DNA of 7,980 nt from Candidatus Pacearchaeota archaeon CG11_big_fil_rev_8_21_14_0_20_30_13 (GCA_002762735.1 PCVV01000058.1:2405-10384); one strand, 5' to 3'; positions 1-5,709 are shown, numbered from the stretch's first letter. Notes: generated from the sequence alone by a model not told the origin. A program made the numbers and translations.

Positions 1-9
1 AAAAATAAA

Positions 10-444
10 ATGACTCAATACTTAATGAGAAAAGAAAGAGACTCTGAAAATCTAAAAAATGCGATTAAAAATTATGAACCATTATGGTTTAATGTAAGAC
101 CTTTCAGTTTGGGAAATGCTAAGACAAAAGTTTCAGAAGATCTTCTGGGGAAAAAATTTAATTTTCTTTTTTTAGATGGTCTAAAATTTTCAAGTGATAG
201 AGATTTAATTTGCCTTCCGCTGAAAGATTACAAATTTGGTTTTAAAACTGAATACCAAAATAAAAATGGTTCAAGGATATATCCTTATTATGATGATCCA
301 AATGACCCTCTTCTTTTAGAAGTTTCATTAACTTGTCTGAGAAATGTAATAGATGACTTATTAATTGAAATAAGCTTTAAAGGAAAAATAAAACTTGAAA
401 TGGAATTATATACTAATCGTAGAAAATATTGGAAGATAGAATAA
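10..444 (+). CDS. Unrecognised 144-aa protein
   Basis: I do not recognise a family. The product is about 144 residues, with no signal peptide, no membrane segment and no obvious metal-binding cluster. It is a mixed alpha/beta-looking soluble protein with a charged N-terminus (MTQYLMRKERDSEN) and a Lys/Arg-rich C-terminus. The start at 10 is the first ATG in the window, but the frame is open back to base 1, so the true start could lie upstream. It ends in TAA at 442-444, only 5 bases before the stop codon of the diadenylate cyclase on the other strand, so the two genes converge. Codon use is AT-rich like its neighbours and the frame is uninterrupted, which supports a real gene. Function is unknown. 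Confidence 0.6.
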   Translation: MTQYLMRKERDSENLKNAIKNYEPLWFNVRPFSLGNAKTKVSEDLLGKKFNFLFLDGLKFSSDRDLICLPLKDYKFGFKTEYQNKNGSRIYPYYDDPNDPLLLEVSLTCLRNVIDDLLIEISFKGKIKLEMELYTNRRKYWKIE

Positions 445-449
445 TTTTC

Positions 450-1031
450 TTACTTAAACTTTTTAGAGAGAAATTTACCAAGATAATAAACTGATCCGAA
501 AAAAATTATTCCAGGTAAAAAGGCTATCCCTGCTGCAGGCAAAAGTAAACTTGTTCCTACCGCCCCGACAGTTCCAGCACCAATTGATTCTAAAGCTTGA
601 ATGGCCTTTGGGACACTTTTTTCAACACCTTTTTGCAATGCATCAAATTGCATAACCAATTTTCCTTTTTTCAAAATTCTAATCTTCTTATCTTCTTCAG
701 AAACAACCATCACAAGATTCTCTCCAACTGCAGAGCTTATTCCAGCACTGTGCCTTGTTCCAAAATTTTTCAAAACTTTTTTAGACTTTACACGGACTCC
801 ATACGCTTCCATAAATCCCTTACCATTAATTATTACAGCCCCATCCATTAAGGCAAGAGATTCCAAAAGTTTTGGATTTCCAATTACATTAAACGGCGGA
901 ACCGTTTGATCCACAAGAGGTTTGTATTCAACCTTTCCAACAATAAAAAGTGCACCTTCTCCTCGTTTTGCGATTCTAAGTCCAACTTGAATTAAAGTTT
1001 CTTCAATTTTTTTTATAAAATCCTTATCCAT
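450..1031 (-). CDS. dacZ: Archaeal diadenylate cyclase (DisA_N/DAC domain) with C-terminal membrane segment
   Basis: The product is a 193-aa diadenylate cyclase that would condense two ATP into cyclic di-AMP, a messenger tied to osmotic and potassium control in prokaryotes. Visible DAC features are GALFIVG (26-32), the DGA motif (63-65), the GTRHSAG motif (91-97) and the following strand ending VVSEE. The family usually has RHR in the second motif; here it is RHS. Residues 150-187 are Gly-rich and hydrophobic (1-2 membrane helices) and end in a basic tail, suggesting a membrane anchor. I chose the ATG at 1031: a strong TATA box (1051-1060) lies 26 nt upstream, and the 18-codon extension to a TTG at 1085 would run through that promoter. 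The gene is divergent from the tRNA/endonuclease locus. The assignment to DAC is firm; the archaeal DacZ name is by context. Confidence 0.85.
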   Translation of the reverse strand: MDKDFIKKIEETLIQVGLRIAKRGEGALFIVGKVEYKPLVDQTVPPFNVIGNPKLLESLALMDGAVIINGKGFMEAYGVRVKSKKVLKNFGTRHSAGISSAVGENLVMVVSEEDKKIRILKKGKLVMQFDALQKGVEKSVPKAIQALESIGAGTVGAVGTSLLLPAAGIAFLPGIIFFGSVYYLGKFLSKKFK

Positions 1032-1050
1032 TAAATTAAATAAAAAAGGA

Positions 1051-1060
1051 AATATATAAA
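1051..1060 (-). promoter_or_regulatory. TATA box for diadenylate cyclase gene
   Basis: TTTATATATT on the minus strand is centred 26 nt before the ATG at 1031. This spacing predicts a leaderless or near-leaderless transcript and decides the start codon. Confidence 0.6.
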
Positions 1061-1090
1061 TCTTATCAAACAGAAATCCTCTCAAAAAGG

Positions 1091-1102
1091 TTAAATTTTA
1101 AT
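1091..1102 (+). promoter_or_regulatory. TATA box of tRNA-type promoter
   Basis: TTAAATTTTAAT is centred about 30 nt upstream of the tRNA-like fragment at 1127, the usual position for an archaeal tRNA promoter. It may be the original promoter of the tRNA-Gln gene, now separated from the intact tRNA by about 950 bp. Confidence 0.5.
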
Positions 1103-1126
1103 ACCTTTTTCATCTAACTTTTTAAT

Positions 1127-1148
1127 AGCCCCGTAGTCTAGTGGTCAA
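1127..1148 (+). pseudogene. 5' fragment of a tRNA-Gln-like gene, truncated in the D-loop
   Basis: Twenty-two bases fit tRNA positions 1 to about 21: acceptor strand AGCCCCG, linker TA, D-stem GTCT and D-loop AGTGGTCAA. The expected partner strand (AGAC-like) is absent; the sequence continues AAATTATTT into the endonuclease leader. It aligns without gaps to the first 22 bases of the intact tRNA at 2076 with 17 identities, including both ends (AGCCCC and GGTCAA). It is therefore a diverged copy of a tRNA 5' half, not a simple duplication. It keeps a well-placed TATA box. The 5'-terminal A and CCCC run favour Gln identity. It could be a displaced remnant of the original tRNA, a half of a split tRNA, or a passenger on the endonuclease element; I favour the first. 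Confidence 0.65.
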
Positions 1149-1151
1149 AAA

Positions 1152-1161
1152 TTATTTAAAG
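1152..1161 (+). promoter_or_regulatory. TATA-like box before the homing endonuclease gene
   Basis: TTATTTAAAG is centred about 26 nt before the ATG at 1182, immediately behind the tRNA fragment. The same stretch can form an imperfect hairpin (AAAGAT with ATCTTT around a 7-nt loop), so it could act as DNA promoter or RNA structure. Confidence 0.4.
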
Positions 1162-1181
1162 ATTGAAGAGATCTTTTAATT

Positions 1182-2156
1182 ATGAGAATAAAATTAAAAA
1201 AAGGAAAGCAAAAAGAGTTAATTATTCTTGCGAAAAATAATCTAAATTGGGAAAAATTGTCCGAAAAAATAGGAATAAAAGAGAATTATCTTCAAAGAGA
1301 TTTAAAAAATGAAAAAATATTAATTAAAGAAAAAACTTACAATGAATTATGTAGGATAGTAAATATTAATTTTGATAAATTTATTTTAGACAAACTAAAT
1401 GATTTTTGGGGAAAATCAAAAGGAGGGTTAAATTCTAAAGGTTCAACTATTCAAATAAAAATTCCAAGAAATAATGAAAAACTTGCAGAATTAATAGGGG
1501 TTATTTTGGGAGATGGAAATATAAGCAAATATCAAAAAGGGAAAAAGACAGGAGTTTACCAAATTAATATTACTGGGCATAAAGATTTGGATGAAGATTA
1601 CCATACAAATTACTTATTTAAAATCTTTCAAGAATTATTTGGATTGAAACCAATAACAGTTTTATCAAAAAATAGCAAAGGTAGACACTTAATTATTTCC
1701 AGTAAACAATTAGTAAACTTTTTTTCAAAACACGGTTTAAAAAATGGGGATAAAATAAAAAATCAATCAACATTTCCCACTTGGATATGGAAGAAAAAAA
1801 ATTTCCTTAAAGCATGTGTAAGGGGATTAATAGATACTGATGGCTCAATTTTTAGAATGTCTCAAAGAGACTATAATTTAATTAGGATAAATTTTACTAA
1901 TCACAATCTTACTTTATTAAAAGATACTAGAAAAGCATTTTTAAATTTGGGATTTAATCCTTCAAAAATAATTAATAATAGACAGTTTTATCTATCTAGA
2001 CAGGATGAGATAAGAAAATATTTAAAAGAGATTGGTTTTTCAAACGTTAGACACCAAGAACGTTTAAAGAGTTTTAGCCCCATCTTCCAGCGGTCAAGGA
2101 AACGGGACTCTGGATCCCGTAACCCAGGTTCGAATCCTGGTGGGGCTATTTTTTAG
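1182..2156 (+). CDS. LAGLIDADG homing endonuclease reading through a tRNA gene
   Basis: The product is a 324-aa homing endonuclease with two LAGLIDADG motifs: LIGVILGDG (104-112) and VRGLIDTDG (213-221). In this family these helices form the dimer-like interface, and their terminal acidic residues (Asp111 and Asp220 here) bind the catalytic metals that cut a long DNA target. Residues 1-80 look like a helical, HTH-type DNA-binding extension, common in archaeal versions. The enzyme core should end near residue 298. Residues 299-324 are exactly the translation of the intact tRNA-Gln at 2076-2148 plus its T-run, so this tail is probably tolerated rather than functional. The stop is TAG at 2154. 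No Shine-Dalgarno is seen; a TATA-like box lies 26 nt upstream. The gene occupies the space between a tRNA 5' fragment and a full tRNA, suggesting that the tRNA gene was its insertion target. Confidence 0.88.
   Translation: MRIKLKKGKQKELIILAKNNLNWEKLSEKIGIKENYLQRDLKNEKILIKEKTYNELCRIVNINFDKFILDKLNDFWGKSKGGLNSKGSTIQIKIPRNNEKLAELIGVILGDGNISKYQKGKKTGVYQINITGHKDLDEDYHTNYLFKIFQELFGLKPITVLSKNSKGRHLIISSKQLVNFFSKHGLKNGDKIKNQSTFPTWIWKKKNFLKACVRGLIDTDGSIFRMSQRDYNLIRINFTNHNLTLLKDTRKAFLNLGFNPSKIINNRQFYLSRQDEIRKYLKEIGFSNVRHQERLKSFSPIFQRSRKRDSGSRNPGSNPGGAIF
2076..2148 (+). tRNA. tRNA-Gln (anticodon CUG)
   Basis: All four arms fold. The acceptor AGCCCCA/TGGGGCT has 7 perfect pairs and discriminator A at 2148. 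The D-stem is TTCC/GGAA (2085-2088 with 2098-2101). The anticodon stem CGGGA/TCCCG (2103-2107 with 2115-2119) encloses the loop CTCTGGA, giving anticodon CTG at 2110-2112 for CAG codons. The variable loop is TAAC. The T-stem CCAGG/CCTGG carries the loop TTCGAAT. There is no intron and no encoded CCA. The D-arm is odd: position 10 is T and 9 is C, where archaeal tRNAs normally have G10 and a purine at 9. The upstream fragment at 1127 does have G10. The gene lies wholly inside the endonuclease reading frame, and no TATA box is seen at the usual distance; an AT-rich candidate at 2015-2028 would leave a roughly 30-nt leader for RNase P. Confidence 0.93.
2149..2154 (+). terminator. Oligo-T terminator after tRNA-Gln
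   Basis: Six T residues follow the discriminator base directly, a typical archaeal intrinsic termination signal. The same bases supply the last Phe codon of the endonuclease and the T of its TAG stop. Confidence 0.5.
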
Positions 2157-2160
2157 CAAA

Positions 2161-2433
2161 ATGAAAATTCAAACTAAAAAACACTATAATTTTAAGATGA
2201 ACATTTTTGGAAGGGATATTGATTATACTGGAAAAATTTTAGAAATAAAAAATGGAGAATTTAGATTAGAAACTGAAGAAGATAATGGGTGTAGAGCTTT
2301 AACTTTAAAAGAAAAAGATATTATCTCTGGAAAAGAAATTCCAGAGCCAAAAAAAGAAGAAAAAACTTGGATAATAAGAAAGACTAAAGCACAAGATTAT
2401 GAATTAAAACCTAGTGTAGAACCTGATTTCTAA
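2161..2433 (+). CDS. Small unrecognised protein (90 aa)
   Basis: I recognise no family. The product is about 90 residues and soluble. Its middle (GKILEIKNGEFRLETEED) alternates in a way that suggests a small beta-barrel, and a charged Lys/Glu/Pro-rich linker and acidic tail follow. The start at 2161 is chosen because in-frame codons further upstream lie in the tRNA and its terminator; a second Met at 2197 (MNIFGRDIDY) is a credible alternative start and would give 78 aa. The gene begins 4 bases after the endonuclease stop, and its promoter is unclear, since the region just upstream is the GC-rich tRNA body. It may be read from the tRNA/endonuclease transcript or from AT-rich sequence at 2173-2194 if the later start is used. 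Function is unknown. Confidence 0.6.
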   Translation: MKIQTKKHYNFKMNIFGRDIDYTGKILEIKNGEFRLETEEDNGCRALTLKEKDIISGKEIPEPKKEEKTWIIRKTKAQDYELKPSVEPDF

Positions 2434-2445
2434 ATTAAGAAAAAC

Positions 2446-2454
2446 CTATTAAAC
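2446..2454 (+). promoter_or_regulatory. TATA-like box for the cpGTPase gene
   Basis: CTATTAAAC is centred about 25 nt before the ATG at 2475, consistent with leaderless initiation. Confidence 0.4.
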
Positions 2455-2474
2455 TAAATTAGACTTCTTTTTTT

Positions 2475-3341
2475 ATGGTACAATATACTTACTCCTCACA
2501 TCGAACAAGGCATCTTGATAAAATTAGAAAACAGAGGGTAAAATATCCTCAAGTTGCAAAAAATATAGTGAATACATCAGATATTCTTTTGGAAGTTCTT
2601 GATGCAAGATTTTTAGACAAAACAAAAAATTTAGAACTCGAAAAAGAGATTGAAAAACAAAAGAAAAAAATAATTTATGTAATCAACAAAACTGACCTAG
2701 TGAAATCTTCAAAATTAAGCGAAATTAAAAACACTTTTTTTCCGTACGCAATTGTCTCTTGTACAAAAAGAAGTGGAATAAAAGAATTAAGAAACTTGAT
2801 AAAAAAAACTTCTAAACAAATAAAAAAAAGAGAAATGAGAGAGATAAAAAAAGATCGGGTTGTTTTTGGAGATGACAAAAGAATAAAAGTTGGAGTTATT
2901 GGATATCCCAATGCAGGAAAAAGTTCTCTCATAAACATTTTATCTGGAAAATCTGGTGCTGGAGTAGGATCAGAAGCTGGATTCACAAAAAATGTTCAAA
3001 AGATTAAACTATCAGAGGGAATTGTTCTAATAGATTCCCCTGGAGTAATTCCGGAAGACCAGTATTCAATGAGTGACAAGAAAAAAATTTCCGAAAGTGC
3101 AATTTTCGGAGGTAAAAGTTATACCCAAATAAAAGATCCTGAATTTGCAGTAAATGAACTTTTTGAAACTCAAAAAGAAGCTCTTGAAAAACACTACAAA
3201 GTTAAAGTGGAAGATTCGGATGAACTAATTGAAAAGATTGGAAGAAAAAAAGGAATTCTAAAAAAAGGGGACGAAGTAAATGTGGATCAAACTTCAAGAG
3301 AAATTTTAAGAGCTTGGCAAAAAGCAGAAATTAAATTTTAA
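2475..3341 (+). CDS. Circularly permuted GTPase of the YlqF/RbgA-YawG type (ribosome assembly)
   Basis: The product is a 288-aa GTPase whose motifs run in the permuted order G4-G5-G1-G2-G3. The N-terminal DAR motif (43-45) is typical of the family. Then come G4 NKTD (71-74), G5 near SCTKRSG (95-101), the Walker A/G1 loop GYPNAGKSS (143-151), the G2 Thr at about 171 and G3 DSPG (187-190). Members of this family bind the large ribosomal subunit and use GTP hydrolysis to monitor late assembly; in archaea they correspond to MJ1464-like proteins. Length and motif spacing are normal and the protein looks complete and cytosolic. ATG 2475 sits about 25 nt behind a TATA-like box. Its 3' end overlaps the convergent 98-aa gene by 11 bases. 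The GTPase assignment is firm; the exact archaeal subfamily is less so. Confidence 0.9.
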   Translation: MVQYTYSSHRTRHLDKIRKQRVKYPQVAKNIVNTSDILLEVLDARFLDKTKNLELEKEIEKQKKKIIYVINKTDLVKSSKLSEIKNTFFPYAIVSCTKRSGIKELRNLIKKTSKQIKKREMREIKKDRVVFGDDKRIKVGVIGYPNAGKSSLINILSGKSGAGVGSEAGFTKNVQKIKLSEGIVLIDSPGVIPEDQYSMSDKKKISESAIFGGKSYTQIKDPEFAVNELFETQKEALEKHYKVKVEDSDELIEKIGRKKGILKKGDEVNVDQTSREILRAWQKAEIKF

Positions 3342-3627
3342 TTTCCCCACATAAACAAGAAAAATATTTTGGAGAAAATTCTTGATTAAGAAAACTTGAT
3401 TCTTTTATTGGATCTTCTGAATAAAATTCGTGAATTTTTATTGCATATGATTCTCTTGGACCATCTCTTTTTAAAATCTTAACACAATAGACTAAACATT
3501 TTTTATTTTGAAGATTTAGGGGAATATAAGAAAGAATCCCATTAATAAAAAAATCATGAATATTCACTTCAATTTCTTTAGAAAAAACTAAATTTGAATC
3601 AGAGACAGAATTTTTTATACTTTTCAT
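3331..3627 (-). CDS. Unrecognised 98-aa protein downstream of elp3
   Basis: I do not recognise a family. The product is 98 residues, mostly beta-type by appearance, with four cysteines; the last two form CLC close to the C-terminus (SCLCGEIKI). It lies just 3' of elp3 on the same strand and in the same frame: seven sense codons separate elp3's TAG from this ATG. A separate TATA box (3649-3657) lies 26 nt upstream of its ATG, which argues that it is an independent leaderless gene and not an Elp3 tail. Its end overlaps the convergent GTPase gene by 11 bases. The position suggests co-expression with elp3, but no function can be assigned. Elp3 readthrough into it is possible in principle. Confidence 0.55.
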   Translation of the reverse strand: MKSIKNSVSDSNLVFSKEIEVNIHDFFINGILSYIPLNLQNKKCLVYCVKILKRDGPRESYAIKIHEFYSEDPIKESSFLNQEFSPKYFSCLCGEIKI

Positions 3628-3648
3628 TTGGGGAAAAAATTGTTCAAA

Positions 3649-3657
3649 CTATAAATA
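3649..3657 (-). promoter_or_regulatory. TATA box overlapping the elp3 stop codon
   Basis: TATTTATAG on the minus strand includes elp3's own TAG stop and is centred 26 nt upstream of the ATG at 3627. It may explain why the TAG is conserved at this point. Confidence 0.45.
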
Positions 3658-5025
3658 CTTAACCATATAGGTTCCAACTAATTCATAACCAAACTTTTTG
3701 TAATATTCCCTTACCCCAATTCCAGATATCACTGCAAGCTTTTTGTAACCATTTTCTTTGGCAGTTTTTTCAGCTTCGAGTAAAAGAGTTTTTCCAAAAC
3801 CAATATGCTGAGAAGTTTTTCCTTTTTCATGAAGATTTAAAGCTTGACCATATACATGTAATTCTCTAACAAGAGCGCAATCTTTTAATTCATCTAAAAA
3901 AGTTTCACCCGGAAATCTCAATCTTAACAATCCAAATAAAACATCTTCAGAGTTAACTATTTCCAAAAAAAATTCCTTCCCTTTAGAGGAGAAATATTCA
4001 ATTATTTTTAATTTTGTATTTGATTTTAATAAATTTTTATTAAATCCAACTTCTCTCATTCGAATTTCTTTTATTGAAGTTTTTTTATTTTTAATTTCAT
4101 CTTCAACTTCTTTTCTAATTGAAGTTGAGGCAGCCTCATTGATCATCTTTTCCTTTGGAATTTCTCTCATAACTCTCATCACCCTGCAATAATCAGGAAT
4201 AATTGCCATCATCTCAGTTAAAACTTTTTTTATTTCTTTATCAGTATATGTTTTATAATTAATTTTTTTGTAGACTTTGGCCAAAGGAGAATCTTCAACA
4301 ATTTGGCAAGGATAAATCTTTAATTGATCAGGCCTAAAATTTTGATTCTCAAAAAGAATTTTGAATTTTTCAATATCTTTTTTGACATTTGAATATGGTA
4401 ATCCGGGCATAATATGATAACCTACTTTGAAACCTGCGTCCTTTAATCTCTGAGAGGCTTCAATAACTTCTTTGATTGTGTGTCCTCTTCCGGTTTTTTT
4501 ATAAATTTCATTGTCTAAAATTTGAACTCCAATTTCGACACGTGTTGCACCAAAATCCCTCATTAATCTTATTTCTTCCACCGAACAATTATCTGGTCTG
4601 TTTTCAATACACATCGCAACTACTCTATGTTTTGCAGTTTCATTTATCTTTTGGGCCTCTTTCAAATCTTTCGATTCGACACCATTTAGCACCTCATAAC
4701 ATCCTTTGATATAATCATATTGGTAGTTAAATGGGTACTGCAAAAATGTTCCTCCAATGATAATTAATTCAATTTTTTCGGTAGGATGACCCATTCTTAT
4801 CAAGGCATCAAGTCTCGACTGAACTTGTTTCCTAACATCAAAATCAAATGTCAAAGCACGCATTATTGCGGGACTTTTGTCCGTATAACTTTGGGGAACA
4901 TAATCTCCTCCAGGGCAATAAATACACGTTCCATGATTACATTTTCTAGGTTTCAAAACCACCGTCAATGGCGTTACACCAGAACCAGATCTAACCGGCT
5001 TTTTTAATTTAATTTCCGATTCCAT
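3649..5025 (-). CDS. elp3: Elp3, tRNA wobble-uridine carboxymethyl synthase (radical SAM plus GNAT)
   Basis: Elp3 uses SAM radical chemistry and acetyl-CoA to build 5-carboxymethyluridine (cm5U) at tRNA position 34; in archaea it acts alone without the other Elongator subunits. The [4Fe-4S] cysteines are C29, C34 and C37 (CNHGTCIYC), followed by PGG and the typical PQSYT. The radical SAM core spans about 20-310, including GGTFLQYP and MPGLPYSN. The C-terminal GNAT domain (about 365-458) has RELHVYG, the acetyl-CoA loop QHIGFGKTLL (406-415) and the REYYKKFGY segment. At 458 aa it lacks the N-terminal extension seen in longer archaeal and eukaryotic Elp3 proteins. The truncation is real: an in-frame TAA lies seven codons before the ATG. 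The stop is TAG. The gene is divergent from a Trm9-like methyltransferase and followed in frame by a 98-aa gene. Confidence 0.95.
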   Translation of the reverse strand: MESEIKLKKPVRSGSGVTPLTVVLKPRKCNHGTCIYCPGGDYVPQSYTDKSPAIMRALTFDFDVRKQVQSRLDALIRMGHPTEKIELIIIGGTFLQYPFNYQYDYIKGCYEVLNGVESKDLKEAQKINETAKHRVVAMCIENRPDNCSVEEIRLMRDFGATRVEIGVQILDNEIYKKTGRGHTIKEVIEASQRLKDAGFKVGYHIMPGLPYSNVKKDIEKFKILFENQNFRPDQLKIYPCQIVEDSPLAKVYKKINYKTYTDKEIKKVLTEMMAIIPDYCRVMRVMREIPKEKMINEAASTSIRKEVEDEIKNKKTSIKEIRMREVGFNKNLLKSNTKLKIIEYFSSKGKEFFLEIVNSEDVLFGLLRLRFPGETFLDELKDCALVRELHVYGQALNLHEKGKTSQHIGFGKTLLLEAEKTAKENGYKKLAVISGIGVREYYKKFGYELVGTYMVKYL

Positions 5026-5043
5026 AAAAAAAGAAGAAAGAAG

Positions 5044-5053
5044 TTATTTTTAA
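5044..5053 (-). promoter_or_regulatory. TATA box for elp3
   Basis: TTAAAAATAA on the minus strand is centred about 23 nt before the elp3 ATG. It sits in a 71-bp divergent promoter region shared with the methyltransferase, so the two genes could be co-regulated. Confidence 0.45.
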
Positions 5054-5066
5054 GGGTATTGAAAAT

Positions 5067-5075
5067 GTTTTTAAC
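5067..5075 (+). promoter_or_regulatory. TATA box for Trm9-like methyltransferase
   Basis: GTTTTTAAC is centred 26 nt before the ATG at 5097, consistent with leaderless initiation. Confidence 0.45.
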
Positions 5076-5096
5076 TTCAATTAGATAAGAATTAAT

Positions 5097-5708
5097 ATGG
5101 AAGACCAGGAAAAACTGTGGGATAAAATTGCAACAGAATGGCATGAATATAAACAAAAACCCTCTGAAAATGCAAAACTCTTTTTAGAAAAGGCACATGG
5201 AAATGTTCTTGATTTGGGATCAGGTTCGGGGAGACATCTAACTAAAATAAAAAATGGAAAAATGTTTCTATTTGACTTCTCTGAAAAAATGTTAAACTTG
5301 GCAAGGGAAAAATCAAAAACAGAGAATATTGAAGCAGAATTTATACATTCTCAATTGGAAAAAATTGAAAAATTAGATGATTTTTTTGATTTTGCAATCT
5401 GCATTTCTGCACTTCATTGCGTTAAAGGAAAAACTAAACGAGGAAAAGTAGTAAAAGAACTTTTTAGAGTTTTGAAAAAGAATGGTAAAGCTTACATTGG
5501 GGTTTGGAATATTCAATCTAAAAGATTCAAAAAACAATTCAAAAACAAACAAAAAGAAAAAATGGTTAGATGGACAGACAAAGGAGACAGATATTACTAT
5601 CTCTTCGATGAAAAAGAGGTTCATGATCTATTCGAGAAATCTGGATTTGAAATAATCTCAACGCAAAATTCAGAAGCGATGATAAATTTTGTAATAAAAA
5701 AGCCATAA
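5097..5708 (+). CDS. Trm9/ALKBH8-like SAM methyltransferase (tRNA wobble uridine)
   Basis: The product is a 203-aa class I methyltransferase. SAM-binding motif I is VLDLGSGSGRH (37-47), the acidic residue at the end of strand 2 is Asp60, and ISALHCV matches the IAVLHHL-type motif IV region of the Trm9 group. Further Trm9-like marks are the N-terminal WHEYKQKP (compare W..R.KPWP), GVWNIQ (compare VWA.EQ) and the late RYYYLF (165-170), which matches the RYYHVF signature. Trm9 and the ALKBH8 methyltransferase domain methylate cm5U34 to mcm5U34, exactly the product of Elp3, whose gene is divergent next door. The eukaryotic enzyme works with Trm112; no Trm112 gene is in this window. The protein is complete and cytosolic, and it ends in TAA 30 bases before the next gene. 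The methyltransferase call is certain; the substrate is inferred from signatures and neighbourhood. Confidence 0.85.
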   Translation: MEDQEKLWDKIATEWHEYKQKPSENAKLFLEKAHGNVLDLGSGSGRHLTKIKNGKMFLFDFSEKMLNLAREKSKTENIEAEFIHSQLEKIEKLDDFFDFAICISALHCVKGKTKRGKVVKELFRVLKKNGKAYIGVWNIQSKRFKKQFKNKQKEKMVRWTDKGDRYYYLFDEKEVHDLFEKSGFEIISTQNSEAMINFVIKKP

Positions 5709-5709
5709 A

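Noticed and set aside
597..909. Two plus-strand open frames of 84 and 102 codons
   Set aside because: They are antisense to the diadenylate cyclase, with no recognisable protein features and no promoter; shadows of the real gene.
1152..1180. Hairpin upstream of the endonuclease start as a riboswitch or attenuator
   Set aside because: Only six continuous A/T-rich pairs; in sequence this AT-rich it can arise by chance, and a TATA box explains the same bases.
1127..2148. A tRNA with a D-loop intron spliced from 1148 to 2098
   Set aside because: The joined D-stem would have GTCT against GGAA (one mismatch, one G-T), no bulge-helix-bulge can be formed from the flanking bases, and the downstream tRNA is already complete and better paired.
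2675..2986. Minus-strand 103-codon open frame
   Set aside because: Antisense to the cpGTPase motifs; compositionally a shadow frame.
4476..5007. Plus-strand open frames of 77 and 73 codons
   Set aside because: Antisense to the conserved radical SAM part of elp3.
5373..5624. Minus-strand 83-codon open frame
   Set aside because: Antisense to the methyltransferase; Phe/Ser-rich as expected for a shadow of Lys-rich coding sequence.
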